From Corynebacterium sp. ACRPO (GTDB lineage Bacteria > Actinomycetota > Actinomycetes > Mycobacteriales > Mycobacteriaceae), in NCBI RefSeq assembly GCF_022347205.1, contig NZ_JAKRNE010000002.1, positions 248,001 through 312,000 of the forward strand: a stretch of 64,000 nt of DNA, read 5' to 3'. Positions 29,396 through 38,446 of this stretch are shown in pieces (the stretch's first letter is position 1; the number at the start of each line of letters is the position of its first letter). A program made the translations under genes and the position numbers. The notes under the pieces were generated by a model. The model searched no databases, was not told the origin of the DNA, and saw only the letters and a program-made list of their open reading frames with translations.

Positions 29396-30181
29396 CTAAA
29401 AATTAATCGTGACCGCAGGGTAGGACTCGTCTACATACCAGGGCTCTTTTTGTACGGTGAGTGGGGGCTGGCCTTGCTCGAAAGATAGGGTGTCGCCGTC
29501 TTTGACGGTGGCGCCTTGCAGAACATGGTCTGCGATATTGGCCAGCTTGTAATAGAGATCGGTCGGATCCATGGATTCGGTGGCCGCCTGGACTTCCGGG
29601 TGTCCGGCTTGGACCAGCCCAACGGTATAACCCAAGATTTGGTTTTCTTTTTGGGTAAGCCAAACCGGAGCGATGTGCATTGGGGCAAGATTATCCCGAA
29701 CGGCCTCGAGGAAAGTATTCGGCGCGATGGAAACGTTGCCGCGCGGGTTATGGACTATCAGGCAGTCGGGGTGCTCGGCTACCACCGCAGTGGCCTTGGA
29801 GAGTAGCTCAAGGTGATCGCGGCGGGCCTCGCGGAATTGCTTCGCGCGATCATGTTCGGTCTCACGGGGAAGCACGGATACGAGGATTTGTGCGGTGGCG
29901 GAATCGAGACCGCGGGCATCCGCGCTCAAAATGGGGTGGAGGCCATAGCTATCGCGGGTGGGAGGGGTGTCAACGGCTTGGTAGTGCAATAAAAATGAAT
30001 CATCAAGCTCGGCCATGATGCTTCCCGGGTTCTTGCCCGGCATGATTTCCCCCAGGCGATCGCCAAAAGTAGTGGTCAGGCGCTCGCTTACCTCCTCAGG
30101 GGTAGGGGCAGTGCGGAAGACTGCGATGTTGATCAATGGGGCATCGATAAGCGCGGCATCAACGCTATGTGGTGTAGTCAT
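29396..30181 (-). CDS. conserved hypothetical protein
   Basis: 261 residues, soluble, no signal peptide or membrane segment, no domain I recognise with confidence. Visible are a central block [19 protein letters not shown] and a C-terminal [18 protein letters not shown] ... [16 protein letters not shown]; the second resembles segments of DUF4261-type proteins, but that is only an impression. The ATG at 30181 is preceded by TAAGCT with 7 nt between (leaderless). Divergent from gatB with 57 bp between starts. Confidence 0.65.
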   Translation of the reverse strand: MTTPHSVDAALIDAPLINIAVFRTAPTPEEVSERLTTTFGDRLGEIMPGKNPGSIMAELDDSFLLHYQAVDTPPTRDSYGLHPILSADARGLDSATAQILVSVLPRETEHDRAKQFREARRDHLELLSKATAVVAEHPDCLIVHNPRGNVSIAPNTFLEAVRDNLAPMHIAPVWLTQKENQILGYTVGLVQAGHPEVQAATESMDPTDLYYKLANIADHVLQGATVKDGDTLSFEQGQPPLTVQKEPWYVDESYPAVTINF

Positions 30182-30225
30182 AATATTCAGCTTAGGGGCG
30201 TGAGCGCGCGGGCGCATGGACGTAT

Positions 30226-30231
30226 TAAGAT
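30226..30231 (+). promoter_or_regulatory. -10 box of leaderless gatB
   Basis: TAAGAT ends 7 nt before the ATG at 30239, favouring that start over the ATG at 30230 inside the box. Confidence 0.55.
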
Positions 30232-30238
30232 GGCACGC

Positions 30239-31744
30239 ATGACTGCTGCGATGTATGACCTGATGGACTTCGATGAGGTCCTAGAAAAGTTCGAACCGGT
30301 AATGGGCATGGAAGTCCACGTAGAGCTGGATACGGAAACCAAGATGTTTTCTACCTCTCCTACGAATTTCAACGCAGCGCCTAATTCCAACGTTGACCCG
30401 GTATCCCTGGGCCTTCCCGGTGCGCTGCCGGTAGTTAACTCCAAGGGCGTGGAGGGGGCCATCAAGATTGGGCTTGCGCTTAATTGCTCCATTGCGGAGT
30501 CCTCACGCTTTGCCCGCAAAAATTACTTTTACCCGGACCAGCCGAAGAATTACCAGATTTCCCAGTACGACGAGCCGATTGCCTATGACGGCTACCTGGA
30601 CGTTGTGTTGGAGGACGGCACCGAGTGGCGCGTAGAAATCGAGCGTGCCCACATGGAGGAAGACACCGGCAAGTTGACCCACCTCGGTGGTGCGGACGGT
30701 CGTATTCACGGCGCCACGGCGTCCCTGGTGGATTGTAACCGTGCGGGTATTCCTCTCATTGAGATTGTTACTAAGCCGATCATTGGCGCCGGTGAGCGCG
30801 CGCCCGAGGTGGCTAAGGCCTACGTTTCCGCCCTGCGCGAGCTCGTTGCAGCCTTGGGCGTTTCCGACGCCCGCATGGACCAAGGCTCTATGCGTGTGGA
30901 TTCCAACCTATCCCTGCGCCCGGTGGGCCAGGAAGAGTTTGGTACCCGTACCGAAACCAAGAACATTAACTCCCTGCGTTCCGTGGAGCAGGCGGTTCGC
31001 TTCGAGATGCAGCGCCAGGCGCAGGTGCTCGAAGATGGCGGCACTATTGACCAGGAAACCCGCCACTATCAAGAGGCCGATGGCACCACCTCCAAGGGTC
31101 GTCCGAAGGAAACCGCGGAAGACTACCGTTACTTCAATGATCCGGACCTGCCGCCGGTCATCGCCCCGCGCGAGTGGGTAGAAGAGCTGCGCCAGACCCT
31201 TCCGGAGCTGCCATGGGTTCGCCGTGCGCGCATCCAGGAAGAGTGGGGCATCAAGGATGAGGAGATGCGCGACCTGGTTAATGCCGGTGCCCTCGACCTC
31301 ATCGTGGATACCGTCGAGGCCGGTGCGAAGCCAGACGAGGCACGCTCCTGGTGGGTTTCCTACCTAGCCGGCAAGGCCAACGAGCAGGATACCGATCTTG
31401 CTGGTTTGTCCATTACTCCGCAGCACGTGGCGCGCGTTATCGCACTCGTCAACGAAGGCAAGCTGACCACCAAGCTCGCGCGCAAGGCCGTCGATGGTGT
31501 GTTGGCGGGCGAGGGTGACGTCGACGAAGTCGTCGAAAAGCGTGGTTTGGAGGTCGTGCGCGATGACGGCGCCATCGAGAAGGCCGTAGATGACGCGCTG
31601 GCCACCAACCCGGACATTGTGGAAAAGTACCGTGCCGGCAATAAGAAGGTCACCGGTGCCATCGTGGGTGCGGTCATGAAGGCCACGCAGGGCAAGGCCG
31701 ATCCGGGCCAGGTCAATAAGCTTATCGCAGAGAAGCTGAACTAA
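30239..31744 (+). CDS. gatB: aspartyl/glutamyl-tRNA amidotransferase subunit B
   Basis: 501-residue GatB, the kinase/transferase subunit of GatCAB. Signatures: [56 protein letters not shown] and [12 protein letters not shown], then the GatB/YqeY tail domain from about residue 350 ([20 protein letters not shown]). Length is normal. The ATG at 30239 ([10 protein letters not shown]) follows the -10 box by 7 nt. It stands apart from gatCA, so stoichiometry must be matched in trans. A terminator follows. Confidence 0.96.
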   Translation: MTAAMYDLMDFDEVLEKFEPVMGMEVHVELDTETKMFSTSPTNFNAAPNSNVDPVSLGLPGALPVVNSKGVEGAIKIGLALNCSIAESSRFARKNYFYPDQPKNYQISQYDEPIAYDGYLDVVLEDGTEWRVEIERAHMEEDTGKLTHLGGADGRIHGATASLVDCNRAGIPLIEIVTKPIIGAGERAPEVAKAYVSALRELVAALGVSDARMDQGSMRVDSNLSLRPVGQEEFGTRTETKNINSLRSVEQAVRFEMQRQAQVLEDGGTIDQETRHYQEADGTTSKGRPKETAEDYRYFNDPDLPPVIAPREWVEELRQTLPELPWVRRARIQEEWGIKDEEMRDLVNAGALDLIVDTVEAGAKPDEARSWWVSYLAGKANEQDTDLAGLSITPQHVARVIALVNEGKLTTKLARKAVDGVLAGEGDVDEVVEKRGLEVVRDDGAIEKAVDDALATNPDIVEKYRAGNKKVTGAIVGAVMKATQGKADPGQVNKLIAEKLN

Positions 31745-31759
31745 GACGCCCAAAGAACC

Positions 31760-31804
31760 AGCCGCGCTTTCCCTCCTCAACGAGAGGGGCGTGGCTGTTT
31801 TTAG
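31760..31804 (+). terminator. terminator after gatB
   Basis: Arms AGCCGCGC (31760-31767) and GCGTGGCT (31789-31796) with an inner CCCTC/GAGGG-type pairing and a TTTTTA tract directly after. Confidence 0.75.
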
Positions 31805-31878
31805 TTTTCCTCCCCTGCCGGAAATGGTGATTACTTTCGTTAGGCGAGGTCAGTGGGGTTACGCGTAGGGTCGTGGGC

Positions 31879-32931
31879 ATGACAATTAAGAGCAAAGTAT
31901 TGCAAAAGGAAAGCCCTGAAGCGCCATTCAAAATCGTAGAAATCGAGCGCCGCGATCCGCGCGAAGACGATGTGGTCATTGATATCAAGGCTGCAGGTAT
32001 TTGCCACTCCGATATTCACACCATCCGCAACGAGTGGGGTCAGGCGCACTTCCCCCTGACAGTGGGCCATGAGATCGCCGGCGTTGTGGAAGCTGTGGGT
32101 GATAAGGTCACCAAGTTCAAAGTGGGCGACCGCGTGGGCGTGGGCTGCCTGGTGAACTCCTGTGGCGTGTGCGAGCAGTGCCGCAACGGCCAAGAGCAGA
32201 ACTGCCTGAATGGCAACGTGGGCACCTATAACTCCGAAGACGTAGACGGGACCATTACTCAAGGCGGCTATGCCCAGAAGGTAGTAGTCAACGAAGACTT
32301 CGTGTGCACCATTCCAGAGGGTATTGACTTTGACGTCGCAGCCCCGCTGCTGTGCGCCGGAATCACCACCTATTCGCCGCTGGCTCGCTGGCAGGTTAAA
32401 GAAGGCGACAAGGTTGCCGTAGTAGGCCTAGGCGGCTTGGGCCACATGGGTGTGCAGATCGCTGCGGCAAAGGGCGCGGAAGTAACCGTGATTTCCCGCT
32501 CCCTGCGCAAGGAAAAGGAATCCTATGAGCTGGGTGCAAAGCATATTCTGGCCACCGGTGAAGAGGAAGACTTCTTTGCCAACCACCGCGGCGAATTCGA
32601 CGTCATCTTGTCCACCATATCTGCCCGGTACTCCCTCGATGACTATCTGCAGCTACTGAAGCCGCGCGGCATCATGTCCGTTGTCGGACTTCCGCCGGAG
32701 GAGCTGGGGATCCATATGAGCAGCCTCGTCGGCGGCGGCAAGGTGCTTACAGGTAATAATATCGGCGGCATTGCAGAGACCCAGGAGATGCTGGACTTCT
32801 GTGCCGAGCACGGTATCGGCGCCGTTATTGAAAAGATCGGCGTCAACGATGTTGATGACGCCTATGAGCGCGTGGTGCAAGGCGATGTAAAGTTCCGCTT
32901 CGTGATTGATACCGCGACCTTTGACGACTAA
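31879..32931 (+). CDS. zinc-dependent NAD(P) alcohol dehydrogenase (YahK/CAD type)
   Basis: 350-residue MDR oxidoreductase. Catalytic zinc ligands are the Cys in ICHSDIH, the His in GHEIAG and a later Cys (LLCAGITTYS). Structural zinc is held by CGVCEQCRNGQEQNC. The nucleotide fold is VVGLGGLGHMGVQIAAA, with SRS after the second strand, which points to NADPH. The family reduces aldehydes broadly; the physiological substrate is unknown. ATG 31879 follows TAGGGT (31866-31871) by exactly 7 nt. It is monocistronic as far as can be seen. Confidence 0.92.
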   Translation: MTIKSKVLQKESPEAPFKIVEIERRDPREDDVVIDIKAAGICHSDIHTIRNEWGQAHFPLTVGHEIAGVVEAVGDKVTKFKVGDRVGVGCLVNSCGVCEQCRNGQEQNCLNGNVGTYNSEDVDGTITQGGYAQKVVVNEDFVCTIPEGIDFDVAAPLLCAGITTYSPLARWQVKEGDKVAVVGLGGLGHMGVQIAAAKGAEVTVISRSLRKEKESYELGAKHILATGEEEDFFANHRGEFDVILSTISARYSLDDYLQLLKPRGIMSVVGLPPEELGIHMSSLVGGGKVLTGNNIGGIAETQEMLDFCAEHGIGAVIEKIGVNDVDDAYERVVQGDVKFRFVIDTATFDD

Positions 32932-32970
32932 AGCGTTAGGTTGAATTCGCGGAACGTCAGAATGTGATTT

Positions 32971-33053
32971 AGCACAACATCGGTATGCGCCAGTAGGTGT
33001 TTAACGGGTCACTTACGTACCATTCCTTAAGGAACGCATATCGGTGTTGTGTT
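32971..33053. repeat. long inverted repeat between the alcohol dehydrogenase and YkvI-type genes
   Basis: Arms at 32973-32989 and 33035-33051 can pair over all 17 positions in RNA (15 Watson-Crick and two G-U), with two or three further wobble pairs outside. The loop of about 45 nt holds CCTTAAGG. In DNA the arms read as two inverted copies of a site related to CACAACAyCGrTATGCG. No T tract follows. Confidence 0.65.
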
Positions 33054-33072
33054 GCCCACGTGCTGGGGGAGT

Positions 33073-33081
33073 GGGGGGGGG
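33073..33081 (+). repeat. run of nine G residues
   Basis: A G9 homopolymer lies 57 bp before the GTG of the YkvI-type gene, within or near its promoter. Such tracts slip during replication. The surroundings are also G-rich (GGGGGAG before, GGGGCC after). Confidence 0.6.
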
Positions 33082-33138
33082 CCAAGGGGCCGCGCGCACC
33101 AGTATGCGAGAGATATTCGCTACAAAAGTTAGGCAACT

Positions 33139-34566
33139 GTGTCTTCTAAAAACATTATCGCCATGGCCATGTCCTTCGTGGGTTTGCTGGTCGGCGCCGG
33201 CTTTGCCACGGGCCAAGAGGTGGTGCAGTACTTCACTGCCTTTGGTTCTTGGGGCATTCCTGGCCTCATTATCGCCGCGCTCATCATGACCCTTGCAGGT
33301 ACGGTGTTCTTGCAGTTGGGCAGCTACTTCCACGCCTCGGAGCACAATACCGTCTTCCGCAATGTCACCCACCCGATTGTTTCCAAATTGCTGGACGTGG
33401 CCGTCATTATCACCCTCTTTGCCGTTGGCTTTGTGATGTTGGCGGGCGCCGGTTCTAATATGGAGCAGCAGTTTGGCTGGAAGACTTGGATCGGCTCCAC
33501 ACTCATGCTGGTCTTGGTTCTGATCGTCGGCATGCTCGACGTGGACAAGGTATCCAAGGTTATCGGTGCTGTAACACCGACCATCATCATTGCGGTCATT
33601 GGTGTAGCCATCTACACCGGACTCAATATGCCGGATGACATCGGCGCCGCTATGGACGCCTCCAGCCAGATCGACACCCCGATTGGTAACTGGCTCATTT
33701 CCGCACTCAACTACAACGGCCTTGCCCTGATGCTCGCCGTGTCCATGTCCCTGGTTATCGGCGGCGATAATATTAGCCCGCGCGAAGCCGGTTGGGGCGG
33801 CGTTGTAGGCGGCGTCATCTACTCCATCATGATGGGCCTTGCCGGATTCTCCTTGCTAATGAACTCGGACCAGGCGCAAGGCTCCGATATTCCGATGCTG
33901 TCTTTGGTAGATAGCGTTAACCCGACGCTCGGCTCCATCATGGCGGTCATCATTTATTTGATGATCTTCAATACCGCCATCGGCATGTTCTACGCGCTGG
34001 GTAAGCGCCTGTCTGCCGGTCATGAGAAGCGCTTCCCGGTTATCTTCGTTATTGGCTGCTTGGCTGGTTTCGCCGTGTCCTTCGCCGGCTTCAAGACCCT
34101 GATGAACTACATCTACCCAATTATTGGCTACATGGGCATCTTGATGGTGGCCATTTTGGTCTTTGCTTGGTTCCGCAGCCAGTCTCAGATCCAGGATGAG
34201 GCTGTGCGCCGTGAGCGTGTACGTGCCCTCATGCACCTGAAGCTGCACCCGGACAAGGCATATGATGCTGAGCGCTATGACGATGAAATTGGCCAGCACA
34301 TCGAGGACTCCAATATGGACAATGAGGCCCTCTACGATGAGCTGGTGGAGGAAGTCACCGAAGAGCTCGATGGTGACGACGACGTGGACTTTGACAAGGA
34401 AAAGTACGAAGAAAAGCGCCACGATTACTCCTACTACACCGAGCGTGATGCGGTAGAAACTGACCGCACCCCGGAAGAAATTGAAAAGTGGGTCGAAGAA
34501 ACCGGCGCATCCGGCGACCCTGAAGAAGATGAGGAGCTGCCAAAGGCTGACAATTCCAAGAATTAA
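33139..34566 (+). CDS. YkvI-family membrane transporter with long acidic C-terminal tail
   Basis: 475 residues. Residues 1-350 form about ten membrane segments with a LeuT-type opening (MSFVGLLVGAGFATGQEVVQYF, the GAGFATGQE motif of the YkvI/BrnQ-like group). From about 352 (RSQSQIQDEAVRRERVRAL) the chain is hydrophilic, then strongly acidic to the end. Substrate is unknown; relatives are amino-acid or ion symporters. The GTG at 33139 is the only sensible start. Upstream lie the long inverted repeat and the G9 tract, so expression may be tightly or variably controlled. Confidence 0.8.
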   Translation: MSSKNIIAMAMSFVGLLVGAGFATGQEVVQYFTAFGSWGIPGLIIAALIMTLAGTVFLQLGSYFHASEHNTVFRNVTHPIVSKLLDVAVIITLFAVGFVMLAGAGSNMEQQFGWKTWIGSTLMLVLVLIVGMLDVDKVSKVIGAVTPTIIIAVIGVAIYTGLNMPDDIGAAMDASSQIDTPIGNWLISALNYNGLALMLAVSMSLVIGGDNISPREAGWGGVVGGVIYSIMMGLAGFSLLMNSDQAQGSDIPMLSLVDSVNPTLGSIMAVIIYLMIFNTAIGMFYALGKRLSAGHEKRFPVIFVIGCLAGFAVSFAGFKTLMNYIYPIIGYMGILMVAILVFAWFRSQSQIQDEAVRRERVRALMHLKLHPDKAYDAERYDDEIGQHIEDSNMDNEALYDELVEEVTEELDGDDDVDFDKEKYEEKRHDYSYYTERDAVETDRTPEEIEKWVEETGASGDPEEDEELPKADNSKN

Positions 34567-34582
34567 GCGGACAATGGGTGCC

Positions 34583-35653
34583 ATGAGTATCTATGCACCC
34601 CCATCTGACCGTTATGATTCGATGGAGTACCGCCGAGTAGGCAACTCTGGGCTGAAGCTGCCGGCCATTTCCCTTGGCCTATGGCAGAACTTCGGCGACG
34701 ACCGTCCCCTGGCCACGCAGCGCGAAATCCTGCGCGCGGCGTATGACCGGGGGATTACTCATTTCGATTTGGCCAATAACTATGGCCCTGAACCAGGCGC
34801 CGCGGAGGACAACTTCGGCCGCATCTTTGCCCGCGATTTCCGCCCCTTCCGCGATGAAATGATCATTTCTTCCAAGGCGGGTTGGGTAATGAATGATTCA
34901 CCCTACGGTTTCGGTGGCTCCCGCAAGTACCTGGTGAGCTCCTTGGACGCTTCCCTGAAGCGTATGGGCTTGGACTATGTGGACATCTTCTACCACCACC
35001 GTCCGGACCCGGATACCCCGCTGGAAGAGACCCTGTACGCACTGCGGGATATCGTGGCCTCCGGCAAGGCTCTCTATGTGGGCATTTCCTCTTATGGTCC
35101 GGAGCTTACCGCGGAGGCCATGGAGTTTATGGAAGATGAAGGCTGCCCGTTGCTGATTCATCAGCCCAGTTATTCCATTCTGAACCGCTGGATTGAGCGC
35201 CCGGGCGAGGATGGCGAGTCCCTTCTTGATGTCACGGCGCGCAGTGGGTTGGGTGTCATCGGTTTTGGTCCACTAGCACAGGGCATGCTGACGGATCGCT
35301 ATATCGATGGCATCCCCGCAGATTCGCGCGCGGCGAAGAATAAGACCTTGGAAAAGGATTGGCTCAATGAGGAGAACCTTTCCATGATCCGCTCGCTCAA
35401 CGATATTGCAGGCAAGCGCGGCCAGTCGCTGGCCCAGATGGCCATCTCGTGGGTGCTGCGTGATCAGGGGGATCGCACGCTTACCTCGGCGCTGCTGGGT
35501 GCTTCTTCGGTGGAGCAGCTCGAGCACAACTTGGGCGCGCTGGACCAGCTTGACTTCAGCGCAGACGAGCTGGCTGCGATTGACGACGCCGCGCATGACG
35601 CCGGCATCAACCGCTGGGCGGGCGCCACTGCGTCGCGCGTTCGCGGCAACTAG
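34583..35653 (+). CDS. aldo/keto reductase (YghZ/AKR14-like)
   Basis: 356-residue NADPH-dependent reductase with the (beta/alpha)8 pattern. Catalytic residues: Asp and Tyr in FDLANNYGPEPGAAEDNFG, Lys in IISSKAGW and His in IFYHHRPDPDTPLEET. The family includes E. coli YghZ (L-glyceraldehyde 3-phosphate reductase) and detoxifies aldehydes such as methylglyoxal. The start may be ATG 34583 or ATG 34574; the former fits homologues better. It follows the YkvI-type gene by 16 bp and may be co-transcribed. Confidence 0.9.
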   Translation: MSIYAPPSDRYDSMEYRRVGNSGLKLPAISLGLWQNFGDDRPLATQREILRAAYDRGITHFDLANNYGPEPGAAEDNFGRIFARDFRPFRDEMIISSKAGWVMNDSPYGFGGSRKYLVSSLDASLKRMGLDYVDIFYHHRPDPDTPLEETLYALRDIVASGKALYVGISSYGPELTAEAMEFMEDEGCPLLIHQPSYSILNRWIERPGEDGESLLDVTARSGLGVIGFGPLAQGMLTDRYIDGIPADSRAAKNKTLEKDWLNEENLSMIRSLNDIAGKRGQSLAQMAISWVLRDQGDRTLTSALLGASSVEQLEHNLGALDQLDFSADELAAIDDAAHDAGINRWAGATASRVRGN

Positions 35654-35671
35654 GCGGGCTGAATCCCGGCC

Positions 35672-36364
35672 CTAGAGCAGGAGTAACTTGAGCGTTAGGC
35701 CAATCATGATGACGCCGATGCCGAAGTTGATCCAGCGCCACACCGTGGGCCGGGACAACACGTGGGAAAAACGCGCGGCACCGAAGCCGATAAACGGAAA
35801 CCAAGAGAAGCTGGCACAGATTGCACCCACGGCGAAAAGCCAGCGCCCCGATTCGCCATATTGATTAGCAATGCTGCCGAGCATGACCACTACGTCCACG
35901 TAGGCGCCTGGGTTAAGCCACGTTAAGGCCAGGGCGGTCAATAGCGGCTTAACCCACGAAGGGGAGCGCTTGATCTCGACGCGAGCTGCGGTCTTGGTCG
36001 TGCTGCGTGCCTGAGAGCCATCGAAGGAAGCGACTTCCTGCGGAGATTTCGGCTCTGTCGATTCCACCTCGATGGCCTCGCCTTTGGTCTTGACCACATC
36101 GCGGAAGCAGGTAAAGGTGAAATACGCCAGGTAAGCGGCGCCAACATATTTCAGAACCTTAAGGGCGTTGGGGAATTTTTCTACCAAGTAGCCCACGCCG
36201 GCCGTGCCGGCGGTAATCAGGATGACGTCGGAAAGTGCGCAGACGGCAATGATGAGGCCAATGTGGTCGCGGCGGATGCCGTACTTGAGCAGCATGGCAT
36301 TTTGCGGGCCAACGGCCACGATGAGCGATAATCCCAGAAAGAAACCAGCAAGCACGATGGACAT
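35672..36364 (-). CDS. lysE: LysE/ArgO-type basic amino acid exporter
   Basis: 230-residue LysE-family exporter. Six-helix pattern with LAGFFLGLSLIVAVGPQNAMLLKYGIRRDHIG at the start (VGPQNA is the family signature), a long cytosolic loop (about 95-140, rich in Glu, Ser and Lys), and ALTWLNPGAYVDVVVMLG. In C. glutamicum LysE exports lysine and arginine when they accumulate. It is divergent from a LysG-type regulator with a 70-bp intergenic region, the classic lysE-lysG layout, which supports the assignment. Confidence 0.92.
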   Translation of the reverse strand: MSIVLAGFFLGLSLIVAVGPQNAMLLKYGIRRDHIGLIIAVCALSDVILITAGTAGVGYLVEKFPNALKVLKYVGAAYLAYFTFTCFRDVVKTKGEAIEVESTEPKSPQEVASFDGSQARSTTKTAARVEIKRSPSWVKPLLTALALTWLNPGAYVDVVVMLGSIANQYGESGRWLFAVGAICASFSWFPFIGFGAARFSHVLSRPTVWRWINFGIGVIMIGLTLKLLLL

Positions 36365-36387
36365 GCCTTCCAGTGTGAATTCTTAGG

Positions 36388-36401
36388 CTGGATTAGTCCA
36401 G
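36388..36401. promoter_or_regulatory. dyad operator candidate in the lysE-lysG intergenic region
   Basis: Perfect 5-bp arms CTGGA (36388-36392) and TCCAG (36397-36401) around TTAG. It lies 24-37 bp upstream of the lysE start and 34-47 bp upstream of lysG, where LysG is expected to bind. The lysG -10 box TAGAAT (36423-36428) is 6 nt from its ATG. Confidence 0.5.
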
Positions 36402-36434
36402 TTAATGAATCTACAGTTGGTTTAGAATAGCTTC

Positions 36435-37307
36435 ATGAACCCGGTGCACTTAGAAACATTACTCGCCATCGTGGACGAAGGCAGCTTCGATGTCGCCGCT
36501 GCTGTACTCGGCATATCGCCGTCTGCGGTAAGCCAACGAATTAAGGCCCTAGAATCGAGCACCGGTCGCGTGCTGCTTCGCCGTGCTACCCCGGTAACCG
36601 CCACGGAAGCGGGGGAGATCCTGGTTCAATCCGCACGCCGCATGGCGTTGGTGCAGGCGGAGACGGATGCCCGCCTAGGCCACCGCTTGGCCCGGGTCCC
36701 GCTCTCTGTCGCGGTGAACTCGGATTCTCTAGCGACATGGTTTCGTAGGGTGCTTAGCGATACCGCGCGGCAGGGTGATGTCGCCCTGCGCATCCGGATT
36801 GAGGATGAGGCCCGCACCTTAGCCATGCTGCGGCGGGGCGATGTGCTTGGCGCGGTAACGAGGGAAGCCACGCCGGTCTCGGGCTGCGAGTCTAGCTTTT
36901 TGGGTACGATGCGGTATTTCCCAGTCGCGGCACCACATATTGCAGAAAGCTTTCATAGCGGCCACTTGACTTGGGAAACTATGCCCCTTGTAGGCTATGG
37001 GCCCAACGATCAAGTACTGGATGATGCGATGCGCGAGCGCTTCATTGATTCGGCCGTGGTGCGTGCCCGGGTATCACAGATTCCCTCTTCCGAGGGCTAC
37101 CTGGAGGCCGTTCGCGTTGGCCTGGGGTGGGGATTGCTGCCCCAGGCCCAAGCGCTGCCCCTATTGGCGGCAAAAGAGCTGGTGCTTCTCGACGACTCCC
37201 CGCTCGATATCGACCTTTACTGGCAGCGTTGGCGCTTGGAGTCAGAGGTTTTGAGCGAACTTACGCGTTCGGTAATCGAGGCTGCGGCCGATCTAGTGGC
37301 GACGTAG
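36435..37307 (+). CDS. lysG: LysG/ArgP-type LysR-family regulator
   Basis: 290 residues. N-terminal winged helix (HLETLLAIVDEGSFDVAAAVLGISPSAVSQRIKALE) and a C-terminal effector domain, closely following the ArgP/LysG subgroup. In C. glutamicum LysG activates lysE when lysine, arginine or histidine is in excess. Divergent from lysE as expected. The -10 TAGAAT sits 6 nt from the ATG, implying a leaderless mRNA whose start overlaps the lysE control region. Confidence 0.92.
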   Translation: MNPVHLETLLAIVDEGSFDVAAAVLGISPSAVSQRIKALESSTGRVLLRRATPVTATEAGEILVQSARRMALVQAETDARLGHRLARVPLSVAVNSDSLATWFRRVLSDTARQGDVALRIRIEDEARTLAMLRRGDVLGAVTREATPVSGCESSFLGTMRYFPVAAPHIAESFHSGHLTWETMPLVGYGPNDQVLDDAMRERFIDSAVVRARVSQIPSSEGYLEAVRVGLGWGLLPQAQALPLLAAKELVLLDDSPLDIDLYWQRWRLESEVLSELTRSVIEAAADLVAT

Positions 37308-37376
37308 TACGCGTGCTCGCGCGGCGCGCCGTGGTGGGTACCACAAAAGTGCAGGCACGTCCCCTAAGTTGGAGCT

Positions 37377-38321
37377 ATGAGCGATAAGCAGCAACCGGAT
37401 AAAGCCACCCCGTTTGATGAGGATATGGACGTCCCTACCTACAACGCGAAGCCCGCTAGTAAGGATTCCGGCCAGGGAAAGTCGAAGCCTGGCCTCTTCG
37501 AGCGCGCCGGCCGCGCTGAGCCGCAGGAGATCAAGCCTTCCCAGGCGCAGCAGGATCACCCGGAAACCGAGGTACTGTCCTATTCCAGTGCTAATGAAGC
37601 CGCACGTCAGGACAGTGGCGCCGGCGAGGAGACCGTAGCCTTCGCGCAACCGGAGTCCGACACGCCGGCTAGCGTGGAGCAGGAGACGGCACTTGCTACT
37701 GCCGACGCCCCCGTGGACAGTACCCTCGGCACCGAAACCGCAGAGGAGCGCGAGGCACGCCTACGGGCGGAACAAGAAGAAAAGGAAGGCTATCAACGCT
37801 ATGGCCGCCGTGGCACCATCGATTTTGGACTGCTATTCATTCGCATTGCACTGAGCGCCTACCTGATCATTGCCGGTGCAAAAACCTTTTTCGAGCTCGG
37901 TGATAGTCAGGGCTTGTCCGGTCTAGAGGGCGACTTTGCTAATTATGCCTGGGATACAGCACTGTCCATTGCGGTGCCGACCATGCAGCTTATCGCTGGT
38001 GTATTCCTGTTGCTGGGTCTCATTACGCCGCTGGCGGCCATGATTGGCCTGGTAGTGACCGGCTTTACTGCCGTCCACGAGCTAGCCCAGATCGATGCCG
38101 GTCTAGACGTCTTTAGCTGGCCAGAATCCGTATGGCTTTCCTTGGTCCTCTTTGTCATCGCAGTAGGCCTGCAGTTTACTGGCCCAGGCTTTATCTCCCT
38201 AGACTTCAAGCGCTCTTGGGCGCGCCGCCCACTGGGTACTTCCTGGGCCTTTGTTCTCATCGGCATCGCCATCCTCGCCGCCCTCTGGTTCTTCGGCGCA
38301 GGGGTTAATCCGCTGAATTAG
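37377..38321 (+). CDS. DoxX-family membrane protein with disordered N-terminus
   Basis: 314 residues. The first 130 or so are charged and proline/glutamate-rich (low complexity); after RRGTIDFGLLFIRIALSAYLIIAG come four membrane segments in DoxX order (FIRIALSAYLIIAG, LSIAVPTMQLIAGVFLLLGLI, AAMIGLVVTGFTAVHEL, SLVLFVIAVGLQFTGPG), plus a last helix near the C-terminus. In M. tuberculosis a DoxX protein (Rv3005c) also sits near cfp6/ilvB; that family links to redox stress, but the role here is inferred. ATG 37377 follows TAAGTT by 6 nt. Confidence 0.85.
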   Translation: MSDKQQPDKATPFDEDMDVPTYNAKPASKDSGQGKSKPGLFERAGRAEPQEIKPSQAQQDHPETEVLSYSSANEAARQDSGAGEETVAFAQPESDTPASVEQETALATADAPVDSTLGTETAEEREARLRAEQEEKEGYQRYGRRGTIDFGLLFIRIALSAYLIIAGAKTFFELGDSQGLSGLEGDFANYAWDTALSIAVPTMQLIAGVFLLLGLITPLAAMIGLVVTGFTAVHELAQIDAGLDVFSWPESVWLSLVLFVIAVGLQFTGPGFISLDFKRSWARRPLGTSWAFVLIGIAILAALWFFGAGVNPLN

Positions 38322-38383
38322 GCGCTAATAGGTTGTCCGTCGCAATAGCGGCGGATTTTCTTTTACTCTTGCTTTCTGGGGTG

Positions 38384-38400
38384 GAAAGTATGATACTTTC
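38384..38400. promoter_or_regulatory. palindromic operator with embedded -10 box
   Basis: Perfect 8-bp arms GAAAGTAT (38384-38391) and ATACTTTC (38393-38400) around one base. The -10 sequence TATGAT (38389-38394) lies inside the palindrome. Flanking CTTTC/GAAAG and ACTTT/AAAGT half-sites continue on both sides (38372-38406). It is upstream of the membrane protein/regulator pair. Confidence 0.7.
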
Positions 38401-38446
38401 TAAAGTGGAAAACAACGAAACGTCGAAGGTGAGAGGAACGAGGAAC

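Noticed and set aside
32940..33138. tRNA or riboswitch in the 32.9-33.1 kb gap
   Set aside because: The long stem has no cloverleaf arms or CCA end and no known riboswitch core.
33044..33289. Alternative frame with start near 33044 upstream of the YkvI-type gene
   Set aside because: It is a low-complexity shadow across the G9 tract and runs into the transporter in another frame.
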